Shown one piece after another: positions 1 to 7,941 of a stretch of DNA of 38,342 nt. The DNA lies in the NCBI RefSeq assembly GCF_900196725.1, contig NZ_FZMP01000018.1, forward strand, positions 1 to 38,342. Direction: 5' to 3'. The notes beneath the pieces were generated by a model. It searched no databases. It had not been told where the DNA came from and was given only the letters and a program-made list of their open reading frames with translations. Origin of the DNA: Candidatus Methanoperedens nitratireducens. Lineage in GTDB: Archaea > Halobacteriota > Methanosarcinia > Methanosarcinales > Methanoperedenaceae. Position numbers and translations under genes: made by a program. Position 1 is the first letter of the stretch. Each line of letters opens with the position of its first letter.

Positions 1-195
1 TATGCTTGGTTCCAATTGCAGCATTTTTGAGCAAGTTACGAGAATAAAATGAGAGCAGAATTCAAACACTTCGAACTCGGTTAATACAAATATGATTCAG
101 AATGCTATTCGGAACTACGACCGATCGGAAGTACTGTTATCTGGATAAACTTAATGCTCACTTGTGTTCATGAAAGGGGGCGCAGAGAGATAATC

Positions 196-1212
196 ATGAG
201 CAAGAAAGCAGCAGTAATAAAAGGTGACGGCGTCGGTCCGGAACTCGTTGAGAACATGCTACGGGTGGCAGAGGCTGTCGGTACGAATATCGAGTTCATA
301 CAATGCGAAGCGGGCGCCGAATGGTGGCAGCAGCACGGCGGAGATTCGCTTATCCCAGAAGAGACGTGGAAGATACTGGAGAGCACGGATGCTGCCTTCA
401 AAGGTCCGACCACAACTCCCGGCGGCGCAGGTTCCCCGAAGAGCGTGGCTGTATCTATCCGCCAGAAGTTCAACCTTTATGCAAATGTCAGGCCTGTAAA
501 ATCCTTCCCCAACACCCAGATACCGCTTGGGGATGTTGATTTCGTATGCGTGCGGGAGGGTACCGAAGGGTTCTATTTTGCCAAGGAGATCCAGTTGACA
601 GATGACGTTTTTATCTCGATACGAAAAATCACGCGGTCAGCATGCAGGAACGTGGCACGCTATGCATTTGAAGAGGCGGCACGCCGCGACTGGAAGAGCG
701 TTGTGGCTATCCATAAGAGCAATATACTGAAGCAGACGGACGGGACATTTATCGAGGAAGTCAGGAAGACGGGCGAGAATTATCCCGGTATCGAGATGGA
801 AGAATACCATATCGACAACATCGCGCAGCAGCTGATAAAGAACCCGCAGCTCTTCAACCGGAAAATCCTTCTCTCAACCAACCTTTTCATGGACATCCTG
901 AGCGAGGAGTGCTCTGCGCTTGTGGGCAGCATCGGGCTCATTTACTCTGCCAATATAGGGGATAGCTATGCCATGTTCGAGCCTGCGCACGGCTCTGCGC
1001 CAAAATACGCGGGGCAGGATAAGGTGAACCCTGTGGCGACGGTACTTGCAGGCGCGTGGCTGCTTGATTATCTGGGTGAGAAAGAGAACTCGAAAGCGAT
1101 ATTTGAGGCTACTGAGAGCGTTATAGCAGAGGGAAAATACCTCACCTATGACCTCGGCGGAAGCGCAAGGCAGAGCGAGATGGTGGATGCGATAATAAAG
1201 AAGCTCAGGTAG
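196..1212 (+). CDS. icd: isocitrate dehydrogenase, NADP type (isocitrate/isopropylmalate dehydrogenase family)
   Basis: Beta-decarboxylating dehydrogenase of 338 residues, a normal length for the short archaeal family. It should oxidise isocitrate to 2-oxoglutarate in the partial TCA/biosynthetic pathway. Visible motifs are the substrate-loop segment SVAVSIRQ (83-90), YANVRPV (95-101), REGTEGFY (120-127), the Asp-bearing NLFMDIL (229-235) and HGSAPKYAGQDKVNP (265-279). The Lys-Tyr pair at 270-271 matches the residues that bind the NADP 2'-phosphate in E. coli Icd; isopropylmalate dehydrogenases normally have Asp-Ile there. This favours IDH with NADP. An in-frame upstream start exists at 154, but ATG 196 begins exactly at the conserved N-terminus and a G-rich stretch lies about 16 bases upstream. 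Homoisocitrate or isopropylmalate dehydrogenase remains a weaker alternative. Confidence 0.85.
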   Translation: MSKKAAVIKGDGVGPELVENMLRVAEAVGTNIEFIQCEAGAEWWQQHGGDSLIPEETWKILESTDAAFKGPTTTPGGAGSPKSVAVSIRQKFNLYANVRPVKSFPNTQIPLGDVDFVCVREGTEGFYFAKEIQLTDDVFISIRKITRSACRNVARYAFEEAARRDWKSVVAIHKSNILKQTDGTFIEEVRKTGENYPGIEMEEYHIDNIAQQLIKNPQLFNRKILLSTNLFMDILSEECSALVGSIGLIYSANIGDSYAMFEPAHGSAPKYAGQDKVNPVATVLAGAWLLDYLGEKENSKAIFEATESVIAEGKYLTYDLGGSARQSEMVDAIIKKLR

Positions 1213-1228
1213 GCTTGGTTTGGATATC

Positions 1229-1300
1229 AACAACGAACTTGGACGAACTCAATACGAACTCAACCAGAGTTCACTGTGAGTTCTTATCGAGTTAGTTGTT
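1229..1300. repeat. GAACT-repeat hairpin between convergent genes
   Basis: Imperfect inverted repeat. The left arm starts AACAACGAACT and carries three GAACT units; the right arm contains GAGTTC and GAGTTAGTTGTT. It sits in the 98-bp gap between icd and the convergent gene ending at 1311, so it could act as a two-way terminator. The same GAACT vocabulary forms the core hairpins of the elements at 12562-12771 and 37683-37875, but the flanking terminal repeats of those elements are absent here. Confidence 0.6.
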
Positions 1301-1310
1301 CTACCCCATC

Positions 1311-1610
1311 TTAACCAAAAATCATCCCCATGCCGCTGGCTGCGTTCTCCTCTTCCGCGACGAAAGCAGCAGTCACAAGCTTCTTCTCCTCTCCAATCAG
1401 CTTCTCAAGACCCACACCCTCGAATTTTTCCTCGGCGCGGTCGATATCCTCGGAATTGGCTTTTATATACAGGAAATAACCTTTGCGCTCACTCCCCAGG
1501 AGCTTGCAGCACTCCCTTACGATATAACCTATGCGTTTGAAAAAATCATCTTCCAGCACTTTTGCGACATCTTTGCTGACCTTGTCTTCATAGAAATAAA
1601 CAGATTCCAT
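1311..1610 (-). CDS. small conserved protein, paralogue of the gene at 34990-35343
   Basis: Soluble, charged protein of 99 residues with no family that I recognise. It has no signal peptide and no membrane segment. It aligns along its length with the protein at 34990-35343: both begin MESVYFYE, share KGYFLY in the middle and IGEEKK near residues 75-80, and end in an Ala-rich segment. An in-frame TTG at 1622 would add four residues. ATG 1610 is chosen because it is preceded by GAGG at a good distance and matches the start of the paralogue. It is convergent with icd. Confidence 0.7.
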   Translation of the reverse strand: MESVYFYEDKVSKDVAKVLEDDFFKRIGYIVRECCKLLGSERKGYFLYIKANSEDIDRAEEKFEGVGLEKLIGEEKKLVTAAFVAEEENAASGMGMIFG

Positions 1611-1795
1611 AATTTTCCTCAAGGTCTTATTGGAGGTAGCGGTTAATAAATAATTCCAAGCGCCGGTTTAACCTTTACTCGATTCAAAAAATTTGGAGGG
1701 ATAGGTGATGGTTTTATTGACCATTAAGACAAACCTCTGCTATCAGCACTCTCAGGTACATCCATTTATTCGAGGATATACTATTGATTGATGCT

Positions 1796-2011
1796 TTATG
1801 GCATATCTTGCAGTTCACTCATGAGCCTGAAATACAGTATGCTCAAAAGAACAAAAACCAGACCAAGAAACACTATCAAGACCAATGCGGTTGCATAAAA
1901 TCCCGGGGTTTGTAAGTTGTATAAGACAACCAGAAACATAGCCCCGATTAATCCTACCATCAATATTTTAAGAAAACCAAGGTATTCCTTTACATAATCT
2001 TTTTGCGTCAT
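1796..2011 (-). CDS. small two-helix membrane protein
   Basis: Protein of 71 residues with a short polar N-terminus (MTQKDYVKEY) and two hydrophobic segments at roughly residues 12-32 and 40-61, ending with a short acidic tail. The likely topology is a helical hairpin with both ends on the same side. A TTG at 2017 would add two residues; ATG 2011 is preferred although no strong ribosome site is seen. It is on the same strand as the HEAT/CheC gene but separated by about 310 bp, so it probably has its own promoter. I do not recognise the family. Confidence 0.6.
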   Translation of the reverse strand: MTQKDYVKEYLGFLKILMVGLIGAMFLVVLYNLQTPGFYATALVLIVFLGLVFVLLSILYFRLMSELQDMP

Positions 2012-2321
2012 GTTCAACCCGTATAATAATTAACGAACTACTATAAAGATACAGCGGAGGCGATAACAGTGGTACTGTATAAACATTCACCTTTTATGCG
2101 AATCCAAAATAAGTTTATGGGCAGGTTGGGGAGTGGGGGTTAGTATTAAAAAAGTTATTTTCCTGCCCACAATTATTACTGAACAATCCTATTGTATTTA
2201 AAGATTATTATGACCGGTTAAATACAGTCATGGTAGATTAAATACAGTCACGGTTGATTAAATTTGGTCTGGATTAGTATCAATTTTTAAACTTATCCTT
2301 AAGTGAAAAAATTACCCGGGA
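2012..2321. other. intergenic region with G-rich inverted repeat and tandem repeats
   Basis: No convincing ORF. It holds a 7-bp inverted repeat (GGGCAGG at 2119-2125, CCTGCCC at 2162-2168) around a G-rich loop, followed by a short tandem repeat at 2216-2275. It lies downstream of the HEAT/CheC gene and upstream of the small membrane protein, both on the minus strand, so it must contain the promoter of the latter. Confidence 0.5.
2216..2275. repeat. three-copy tandem repeat, 20-bp unit
   Basis: Three consecutive approximate copies of a 20-bp unit close to GGTTGATTAAATACAGTCAC start near 2216, 2232 and 2252. The first copy lacks four bases, the first two are nearly identical and the third diverges in its second half. 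It could be a set of binding sites for a regulator of the membrane-protein gene at 1796-2011, or simple slippage repeats. Confidence 0.55.
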
Positions 2322-4235
2322 TCAAAACAGTTTTGTTATAATGACATCGTAGGACTTGGGGTCAAGAAGCATCACCAGCCTTCCGGTCTTGTTATTCGCG
2401 AAGGCGAGGTCGGTCGCAAGGGCGAAATCGACTTTTCCGGAAATCTCTTTCATCATTGATTCCGCGATCTGTGATGATGCGCCTGTTTTGAATGAAGGTG
2501 CTTTAAGCAATATAGGCATTCCGATATATTCGGATATAGCACTAACATACTGGCCCCCGAAAATATTGGCTGTTTCCTTCAACGTGGAAGTTATATCCTC
2601 CGTAAATTCTTTGACCAAAGCGCCCGGTTGATTGCAAAGGAGTTCATTCGCGATCGATAAAGCCACGTCTTTTGAGAAAAACAGTATCACAGTACCGTTC
2701 ATCTCCCCTGATTCGCTTTTGCCGTGGAGGTTAACTTCAACTGATGCAATGTATTCCCCCAGGCTGACTATTTCTTCACTCAACTGGTCTATCGGCAGTG
2801 TGCGTAACCGGGATTGGAGTGACTCTGCCTCCTCACCTCCAAGCTGGGTTACCGCCGATGCAGCCTCTGTCATTCCCGACTTCCCGATATCTGATAAAAG
2901 CCTGACTGCCGAATCTACGTTCTCCGCGGATTTTACAGGCGGGGGGGTTGCCTGAGTTTTTTCTATTACTTTTACTACCTCAGGCTGCGGTTTTATTTCC
3001 ACCAACTTTTGTTCGGGTTTCAATGGCTTAACTTCATCTGCCTTTGGTTCAGTCTTTGCGGTTATTATCTCCGGGATATCCGGTTCGTCACTTACCGGTG
3101 CGATTGCCTGTACTTTCAGTCCGGGTTTTGCAACCTTGACCTTCGCTGCCACTTCAGGTTCGGCTTTTTCCTGTTGTGACCTCCTCCTGACCAGCTGTGC
3201 TTCCATCCGGATCTCGTCATCGGTCCCTGAATCCGGCTCTGTCTCATCAGGAACAGCATAATGTCTTGCGGTCTCTTTTCTCCTTAAAGCCCTTCTTTTG
3301 GGATATTCCTCAGGAACAAAATCCTCCGGATAGGGCTGCTCCTCTTCTACTTCTTCCCTTTCCGGCTCATCTCCTGCGTCCCCGGCAACCTCATAATCGA
3401 CTTGTCTCTCTGCCTGTTTCCTTCCCAATTTTATTCTGGCTCTTGCCGCCTCCCCGCCGCTTACTGCCGGGTTTCCTCCGGGAGTTGCCACCCGCATCCA
3501 TACCGAACTTGTATCTCCTTCGCTGTCCCTGTACCTTAATAGAATATCAACAGAAACCAATCCGTTAAAATCGTTTTTTAAGCCCAGGATGACCCTGCGG
3601 GTGCTCTTCTGGTTCGCATTTATAATATCCTTTACTGCCACATCTCCAGAGAACTTCACTTTGCCTGTCTTTGAATTCCCTTCTGCCCTGGTTATGTAAT
3701 CGCAATCAAGCCTGTCCATGGGAACATCAAGCGTCACCAGGGGAATATCTGGATCCGATGAGGAAATCCTGTCATCTCCGTCCTTGTAATTGCCGTTACC
3801 CCTGTTTTTCTTACCATCTACACTTGATTCTATCCTGTCTATTGCTTCCCTGGCATGTTTCCTTACCTCAGTTGAGCCGCTCTCCAGCATGGATTCAAGG
3901 GCAGTGATAGCACGTTTATCACCTATCCTGCCTAATGCCCACGCTGCGTATATCTGAACGTTCTCACTCGGGTCGTTTAAAAGCCCGATAAGAGGCAGAA
4001 CAGCCTTCACATCACCTATCTCACCCAGGGACCACGCCGAATTTGCGCGAACCTGGATATCATCCTTTTCAAGAAGCCCGACCAGAGGCCTGATGGCTTT
4101 CCTGTACCGCAGTTCCCCCAGGATGCGTACTGCTTCCCTTATCTCCTTCACATCCCCTGCTTCCAGGATGCAGAGCAGCCCTTCAACATCTCCGCTCCGC
4201 TTCATTTCTTTTAAATCCGTGTGGTCGAAAGGCAA
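2322..4235 (-). CDS. HEAT-repeat protein with C-terminal CheC-type phosphatase domain
   Basis: Protein of 637 residues in three parts. Residues 5-140 are four HEAT/PBS-lyase-type repeats (for example VRANSAWSLGEIGD and VQIYAAWALGRIGD), a protein-docking scaffold. Residues about 165-260 form an unrecognised beta-rich domain, followed by a long Glu/Pro/Lys-rich linker to about 425. Residues about 430-637 look like CheC/CheX. They carry the CheY-P phosphatase signature S-x3-E-x2-N-x22-P exactly, at S550, E554, N557 and P580. The inferred role is dephosphorylating a receiver domain chosen by the HEAT scaffold. No che genes are nearby, but two kinases with receiver domains lie 11-19 kb away. The start is TTG 4235 with AGAGGT seven bases upstream; ATG 4205 is an alternative. 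Confidence 0.8.
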   Translation of the reverse strand: MPFDHTDLKEMKRSGDVEGLLCILEAGDVKEIREAVRILGELRYRKAIRPLVGLLEKDDIQVRANSAWSLGEIGDVKAVLPLIGLLNDPSENVQIYAAWALGRIGDKRAITALESMLESGSTEVRKHAREAIDRIESSVDGKKNRGNGNYKDGDDRISSSDPDIPLVTLDVPMDRLDCDYITRAEGNSKTGKVKFSGDVAVKDIINANQKSTRRVILGLKNDFNGLVSVDILLRYRDSEGDTSSVWMRVATPGGNPAVSGGEAARARIKLGRKQAERQVDYEVAGDAGDEPEREEVEEEQPYPEDFVPEEYPKRRALRRKETARHYAVPDETEPDSGTDDEIRMEAQLVRRRSQQEKAEPEVAAKVKVAKPGLKVQAIAPVSDEPDIPEIITAKTEPKADEVKPLKPEQKLVEIKPQPEVVKVIEKTQATPPPVKSAENVDSAVRLLSDIGKSGMTEAASAVTQLGGEEAESLQSRLRTLPIDQLSEEIVSLGEYIASVEVNLHGKSESGEMNGTVILFFSKDVALSIANELLCNQPGALVKEFTEDITSTLKETANIFGGQYVSAISEYIGMPILLKAPSFKTGASSQIAESMMKEISGKVDFALATDLAFANNKTGRLVMLLDPKSYDVIITKLF

Positions 4236-4410
4236 TCAGATTACCTCTTTTGTTAAAGCAATATCAAAGATAACTTTTTTTCTGTATTTTTATAACTCTT
4301 TAGTTATATTCGCATTGGATTCACACTGATATAAATAAAGGTGTGAAGACGAGTATACATATAAAAGCCAGAATACCAGAGATGGTTTAAAATAATATAA
4401 TAATTAAAAC

Positions 4411-6066
4411 ATGAATATAAAAATATCAATATGTCTTTTACTGCTCGGTTTTGCCCCTGCTGCATCCGCAAGCATGATAGATACCGTCTGGGTGGCAAGA
4501 TCCTCCGGGTTTATAGGAGCGAACGATACGCTGACGTTTGAGGATTACCTTATAAAGGCTAAGACCGTAGATGCTACGAGTGCCTTTATCGAAGTTTATA
4601 AAGGCATGAACAAGATAGAACAAAAAGAATTCAATACCAATGAGTACAGGGAATATAAGAATATAAGGGTAACACTGCTCGGCATATGGGACAAGTATTC
4701 CTGGGTTTCGATAAGCAAACCCGAGAGTAAAGCCATCTGGAAACCGGCAGGTAATAAAATGCTGAAATGGGGAGAAAAATACGAGTTCATGAACTATACT
4801 CTCAGCGCGGAAAGTTTCGGCTCAGGATCTGTAAACCTGACGATATCCGGCAAAGAAACGTCTGAAACAAGGTCTTTTTCAAAGGACAGCTACGGTGATT
4901 ATGGGAATCTGCGGATCACAGTTACAAATATAAGCCAGGATGGTTTGGTTGGGCTTGAATTCCTGACTTATCCCTTACCCGGAGTTAAAGCCAGTATTTC
5001 CACGGATAAGGAGGAATACTACCCCGATGAAAATATTCAGGTTACAGTGAACGCAGCAAGCGATGTTGATCTGAATATAGAAGGTATTATCCTTGAAAGC
5101 AGCGCAAACACGGAGGTGCTGCCTGCCATGTTCTCGGCTACCAATACCACAGGCACAGCGTACTTCAGGTCCAGGATCAAACAATCGCCTGGAAATTCCA
5201 CGGTTACCATCACAGCAACAATACTGGCACGCGATTATTACGGCAACGAATATTCAAACAGGATCAGTAAAACCGTCCATATCATGCCAGTTATTTCAAT
5301 AACAAAGTGGGCAGCCCCGGATACTGATGAACAGAATGTTACAGTTAATCTTTTTGTTTACAACGGGGGCTCAACGGAAGAATCGATAAGCGTTTATGAT
5401 ACTGTTTACGATGGAAAAAAAGATTTAAAGCAGCTCAACTGGACTATAAAACTCAAACCCGGGGTTTCATCTAATATCGAGTACCATACCCCGGTCCAAA
5501 CAGCAGGACAGTATATACTACCGCCTGCGATGGCAAAATGGAAAATGAATACATCATTATCGAAAGAAGCGGTGGTAACTATCCACGGACCCCTGGTAGT
5601 TATTACAAAATCCGCTGCAAAAGCAGGTAATCTCCTTAATGTGAAGCTGGATATAAATAACACAGGGGATAGACCCGCTATCGTGAACCTGTCCGACAAA
5701 ATACCCGCCGGACAACCTGTTGTGAGCGGGATTGCAGCATGGTCTGGTATGCTTGAGGCCGGAGAACATACCGTTATCATATATTCTTTGCCGGGTGATA
5801 TTATATCCCTGCCTGCTGCCGGTGCGGTCTACCGGGACATCCACGGGTTCGCAAGGGAGGCGCAATCGAACACAGTTGAGATAAGCGGTGCCGGGAATAA
5901 TGTCGATACTGAGAGTACAATAAGCAAAATGAATACTGATTCGCCTTTAAAAGCAACGCCGGATGAAATTCTCTCATTCATGGTCTCATCATTTGCGGTT
6001 ATCTCAGGGATATTCGCCGGTGTGGCAGTTGTTGTTTATATTTTAATAAGGTTAAAGAGGAGATGA
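4411..6066 (+). CDS. secreted membrane-anchored surface protein with CARDB-like repeats
   Basis: Protein of 551 residues with a signal peptide (hydrophobic 5-18, Ala-rich cleavage region near 20) and a single membrane helix at about 523-546 followed by a positive tail (RLKRR), so most of it lies outside the cell. Residues 25-190 hold two similar segments of about 85 residues: in each, a FEDY/FMNY-type strand leads to an acidic stretch ending in NIRVTLLGI or NLRITVTNI. This resembles S-layer-type duplications. Residues about 195-490 are beta-sandwich modules of the CARDB/NEW3 kind with several N-x-S/T sites. Cargo or ligand is unknown. It starts 175 bp from the divergent HEAT/CheC gene, and the gene at 6073 follows six bases after its stop. 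Confidence 0.7.
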   Translation: MNIKISICLLLLGFAPAASASMIDTVWVARSSGFIGANDTLTFEDYLIKAKTVDATSAFIEVYKGMNKIEQKEFNTNEYREYKNIRVTLLGIWDKYSWVSISKPESKAIWKPAGNKMLKWGEKYEFMNYTLSAESFGSGSVNLTISGKETSETRSFSKDSYGDYGNLRITVTNISQDGLVGLEFLTYPLPGVKASISTDKEEYYPDENIQVTVNAASDVDLNIEGIILESSANTEVLPAMFSATNTTGTAYFRSRIKQSPGNSTVTITATILARDYYGNEYSNRISKTVHIMPVISITKWAAPDTDEQNVTVNLFVYNGGSTEESISVYDTVYDGKKDLKQLNWTIKLKPGVSSNIEYHTPVQTAGQYILPPAMAKWKMNTSLSKEAVVTIHGPLVVITKSAAKAGNLLNVKLDINNTGDRPAIVNLSDKIPAGQPVVSGIAAWSGMLEAGEHTVIIYSLPGDIISLPAAGAVYRDIHGFAREAQSNTVEISGAGNNVDTESTISKMNTDSPLKATPDEILSFMVSSFAVISGIFAGVAVVVYILIRLKRR

Positions 6067-6072
6067 TAAATT

Positions 6073-6491
6073 ATGGAAATACTTTCGTTTCTGGTCTTTT
6101 TGATATACACGCTTATTATTCTGATGGTTCTCATTTATGTCTCGCCATTGCTCTCCGCGCTTGTGCTGGTGTTCCTCCCGGTCTTAGCCATTTATTTACT
6201 GCCCGAATGGACAATGGAATTCTTTTCGCAGATACAATTTTCCATAGTTGTGCCCGTGTATAATATCCATATCCTGCTTTTGATATGGTCTGCATTTATA
6301 GGGATTGTGACCTATGTCGAGATCTCATCATGGTACCTTTTAAGAGAGCCTGAGCCTAAAAACAGAAAAAACCGGCTCCTGACGGGCTGCCAGAGGAGGT
6401 ATCAAAGGATGCATCAAAAGCCGGACAGACCACGCTCAAGGATTTTGTAGAGAAACTTATGATGATACTGAAAGGGCAAAAACCAAAGTAA
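6073..6491 (+). CDS. small membrane protein, reading frame broken at an A-run
   Basis: ATG 6073 has a good ribosome site (GAGGAG) and follows the surface-protein gene by six bases, so the two are likely coupled. The first 96 residues carry three or four membrane helices (about 4-22, 24-44, 55-72, 74-92). The uninterrupted frame stops at 6450 after an Arg-rich tail that looks non-coding. Shifting to the -1 frame at the A6 run 6366-6371 instead gives 39 sensible residues (PAPDGLPEEVSKD through MMILKGQKPK) with a stop at 6489-6491, two bases before the convergent radB stop. One extra A would restore a continuous gene. The break is either a one-base deletion or error, or slippage on A AAA AAC (6366-6372). 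The function is unknown. Confidence 0.6.
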
Positions 6492-6493
6492 AA

Positions 6494-7213
6494 CTACTGC
6501 ACACCCTTATCTGTCAGCATGAATTCGCAGTGAGCACCTTCGCTCTTTGACCTGTGCTTCTGGAGAGTCGCCTTTCGCCTGGATATTCCCGTCCGCTCAA
6601 GAAGGATGATGGTCTTTGAGAGATGCTCAAGCGCAGTCCCACCGATCGGGTATATCTCTCCCGTATTAACGTCTTTATAAACCTGGTTCGTTATTACCAC
6701 AGCCACGTCGTGTCTCCTGGCTATCCCGTGAAGGATGCCGATCTGGTTCACAAGCTCGCGCCGCAATGCTATGTTCTCCTCGCCCTTATCGTCCTGGGTA
6801 AGCCCGAGCCTGTAATAAAGCGCCGCAGAGTCCAGTACTATCAGACCTATTCTCTCGTTCATGAGTTTCCCGAGATCCACGATGGCGGAGTACTGCTGCT
6901 CCATGCTTGCAGGTTCGTATATGACTATGTCGCTTGCTATTTTTTTTGTCTCCTCACCCGCTATCTGCCTGAACCGCTCGGCCGAGAAACCTTCGGTATC
7001 TATGTAAATGACCTTCTTCCCGCTCCTTACGCATTCAACTGCCAGTTGCATACAGATATTTGTCTTTCCGGTACCTGAAGCGCCGTAAAGCTGCGTGACT
7101 ATCCCTGTTTCAAACCCCCCGCCAAGAAGGTCGTCTATGCACCTGCAACCGCAGGAAATCCTGTCCTGTTTTTTTATGCTGCTCACTCCCTCTTGATCGG
7201 TAGTTTTTCCCAT
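6494..7213 (-). CDS. radB: DNA repair and recombination protein RadB
   Basis: RecA/RadA-family ATPase core without the N-terminal helix-hairpin-helix domain of RadA, which is the hallmark of archaeal RadB. The Walker A motif GASGTGKT lies at about 44-51, followed by VIYIDTEGF, the Walker B strand GLIVLDS, and loop 2 around ITNQVYKD and PIGGTALEH. RadB is thought to assist RadA or Hjc in homologous recombination, with weak ATPase activity. It is the last gene of the metallophosphoesterase-cooC-radB run. ATG 7213 overlaps cooC by 31 bases and has AAGGA close upstream. A GTG at 7186 overlapping the cooC stop (GTGA) is an equally attractive coupled start and would give a protein nine residues shorter. 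Confidence 0.9.
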   Translation of the reverse strand: MGKTTDQEGVSSIKKQDRISCGCRCIDDLLGGGFETGIVTQLYGASGTGKTNICMQLAVECVRSGKKVIYIDTEGFSAERFRQIAGEETKKIASDIVIYEPASMEQQYSAIVDLGKLMNERIGLIVLDSAALYYRLGLTQDDKGEENIALRRELVNQIGILHGIARRHDVAVVITNQVYKDVNTGEIYPIGGTALEHLSKTIILLERTGISRRKATLQKHRSKSEGAHCEFMLTDKGVQ

Positions 7214-7941
7214 ATATCCTTCATCGCTTCAACAGCAGCCCCGCCCTTATCTATGGGAGCGGCACTTTCCATATCAGCCCGGATAAGAGCGGTATCATAC
7301 GGTATCGTGCCTATTACAGGAATGCCATATCCGTTAAGCTTATCCTCGATTTCTTGCAAATTTCCCCCTGCTTTATTTATTATGGCGCCGAAATTCCTTA
7401 TATCTATCTGGCGGGCAAGTTCCACTATCCTTCCGGCAGTTTCTACAGACCGCGCCCCGGGTTCAACTACTATTAGCATTATATCTATCCCTTTTGTGGT
7501 GCCTCGCCCGAGATGCTCTATTCCTGCTTCCATGTCCAGGATCACAACGCTGTTCATCTTCAGGATAACATGGCGCAGGAGAGCCTTCAGGAACGAGCTT
7601 GCAGGGCACATGCAGCCGCTCCCTCCCCTCTCGACAGTGCCCAGCACGAGCAATTTCACATTGTCAGGTCCTGTAACGCCGAATCTCTCAACGATATCAT
7701 CTACCTTTGGATTTAATTTGAACATGCCGGAAGGTCCGCCTGCTCTTTCATCGATGAGTTCCTTAAATTCGGTCAGGGGTCGGGGCGGGTTCTTTATACC
7801 GAGCGCCGAAGCAAGGTTCATGCTCGGGTCGGCGTCTATTGCAAGCACGTCATAATCTTCCCTTGCAAGAAGCCGTGCAAGTGTGCCTGAAACAGTTGTC
7901 TTCCCGACACCGCCTTTACCTGATATTGCAATTTTTATCAT
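7183..7941 (-). CDS. cooC: CooC-like nickel-insertion ATPase (CO dehydrogenase maturation)
   Basis: MinD/SIMIBI-class ATPase of 252 residues. The deviant Walker A is GKGGVGKTT (8-16), switch I is DADPSMNL (36-43), and the CooC-specific C-x-C is at Cys110 and Cys112 within GSGCMCP. In the family this pair binds nickel or zinc at the dimer interface. The role is ATP-driven delivery of nickel to the C-cluster of carbon monoxide dehydrogenase, which in methanogens is part of the CODH/acetyl-CoA synthase complex. No CODH subunit lies in this window. Its ATG overlaps the stop of the upstream phosphoesterase by one base (TAATG), so translation is probably coupled. Confidence 0.88.
   Translation of the reverse strand: MIKIAISGKGGVGKTTVSGTLARLLAREDYDVLAIDADPSMNLASALGIKNPPRPLTEFKELIDERAGGPSGMFKLNPKVDDIVERFGVTGPDNVKLLVLGTVERGGSGCMCPASSFLKALLRHVILKMNSVVILDMEAGIEHLGRGTTKGIDIMLIVVEPGARSVETAGRIVELARQIDIRNFGAIINKAGGNLQEIEDKLNGYGIPVIGTIPYDTALIRADMESAAPIDKGGAAVEAMKDIWEKLPIKRE

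Noticed and set aside
1708-1791. 27-codon ORF with a strong GGAGG ribosome site
   Set aside because: The ribosome site is good, but the peptide composition is unremarkable, no gene follows on the same strand and it lies in the gap between two minus-strand genes. Without conservation data it is not supportable.
2119-2168. G-rich hairpin as a riboswitch or G-quadruplex
   Set aside because: There is only a 7-bp stem around a loop of about 36 bases. The G-runs are only TTGGGGAGTGGGGG, too few for a confident four-tract quadruplex, and no known aptamer pattern is seen.
3197-3568. Plus-strand ORF of 123 codons within the HEAT/CheC gene
   Set aside because: It is antisense to the Pro/Glu-rich linker and has biased, low-complexity composition. 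It is a shadow of the real gene.
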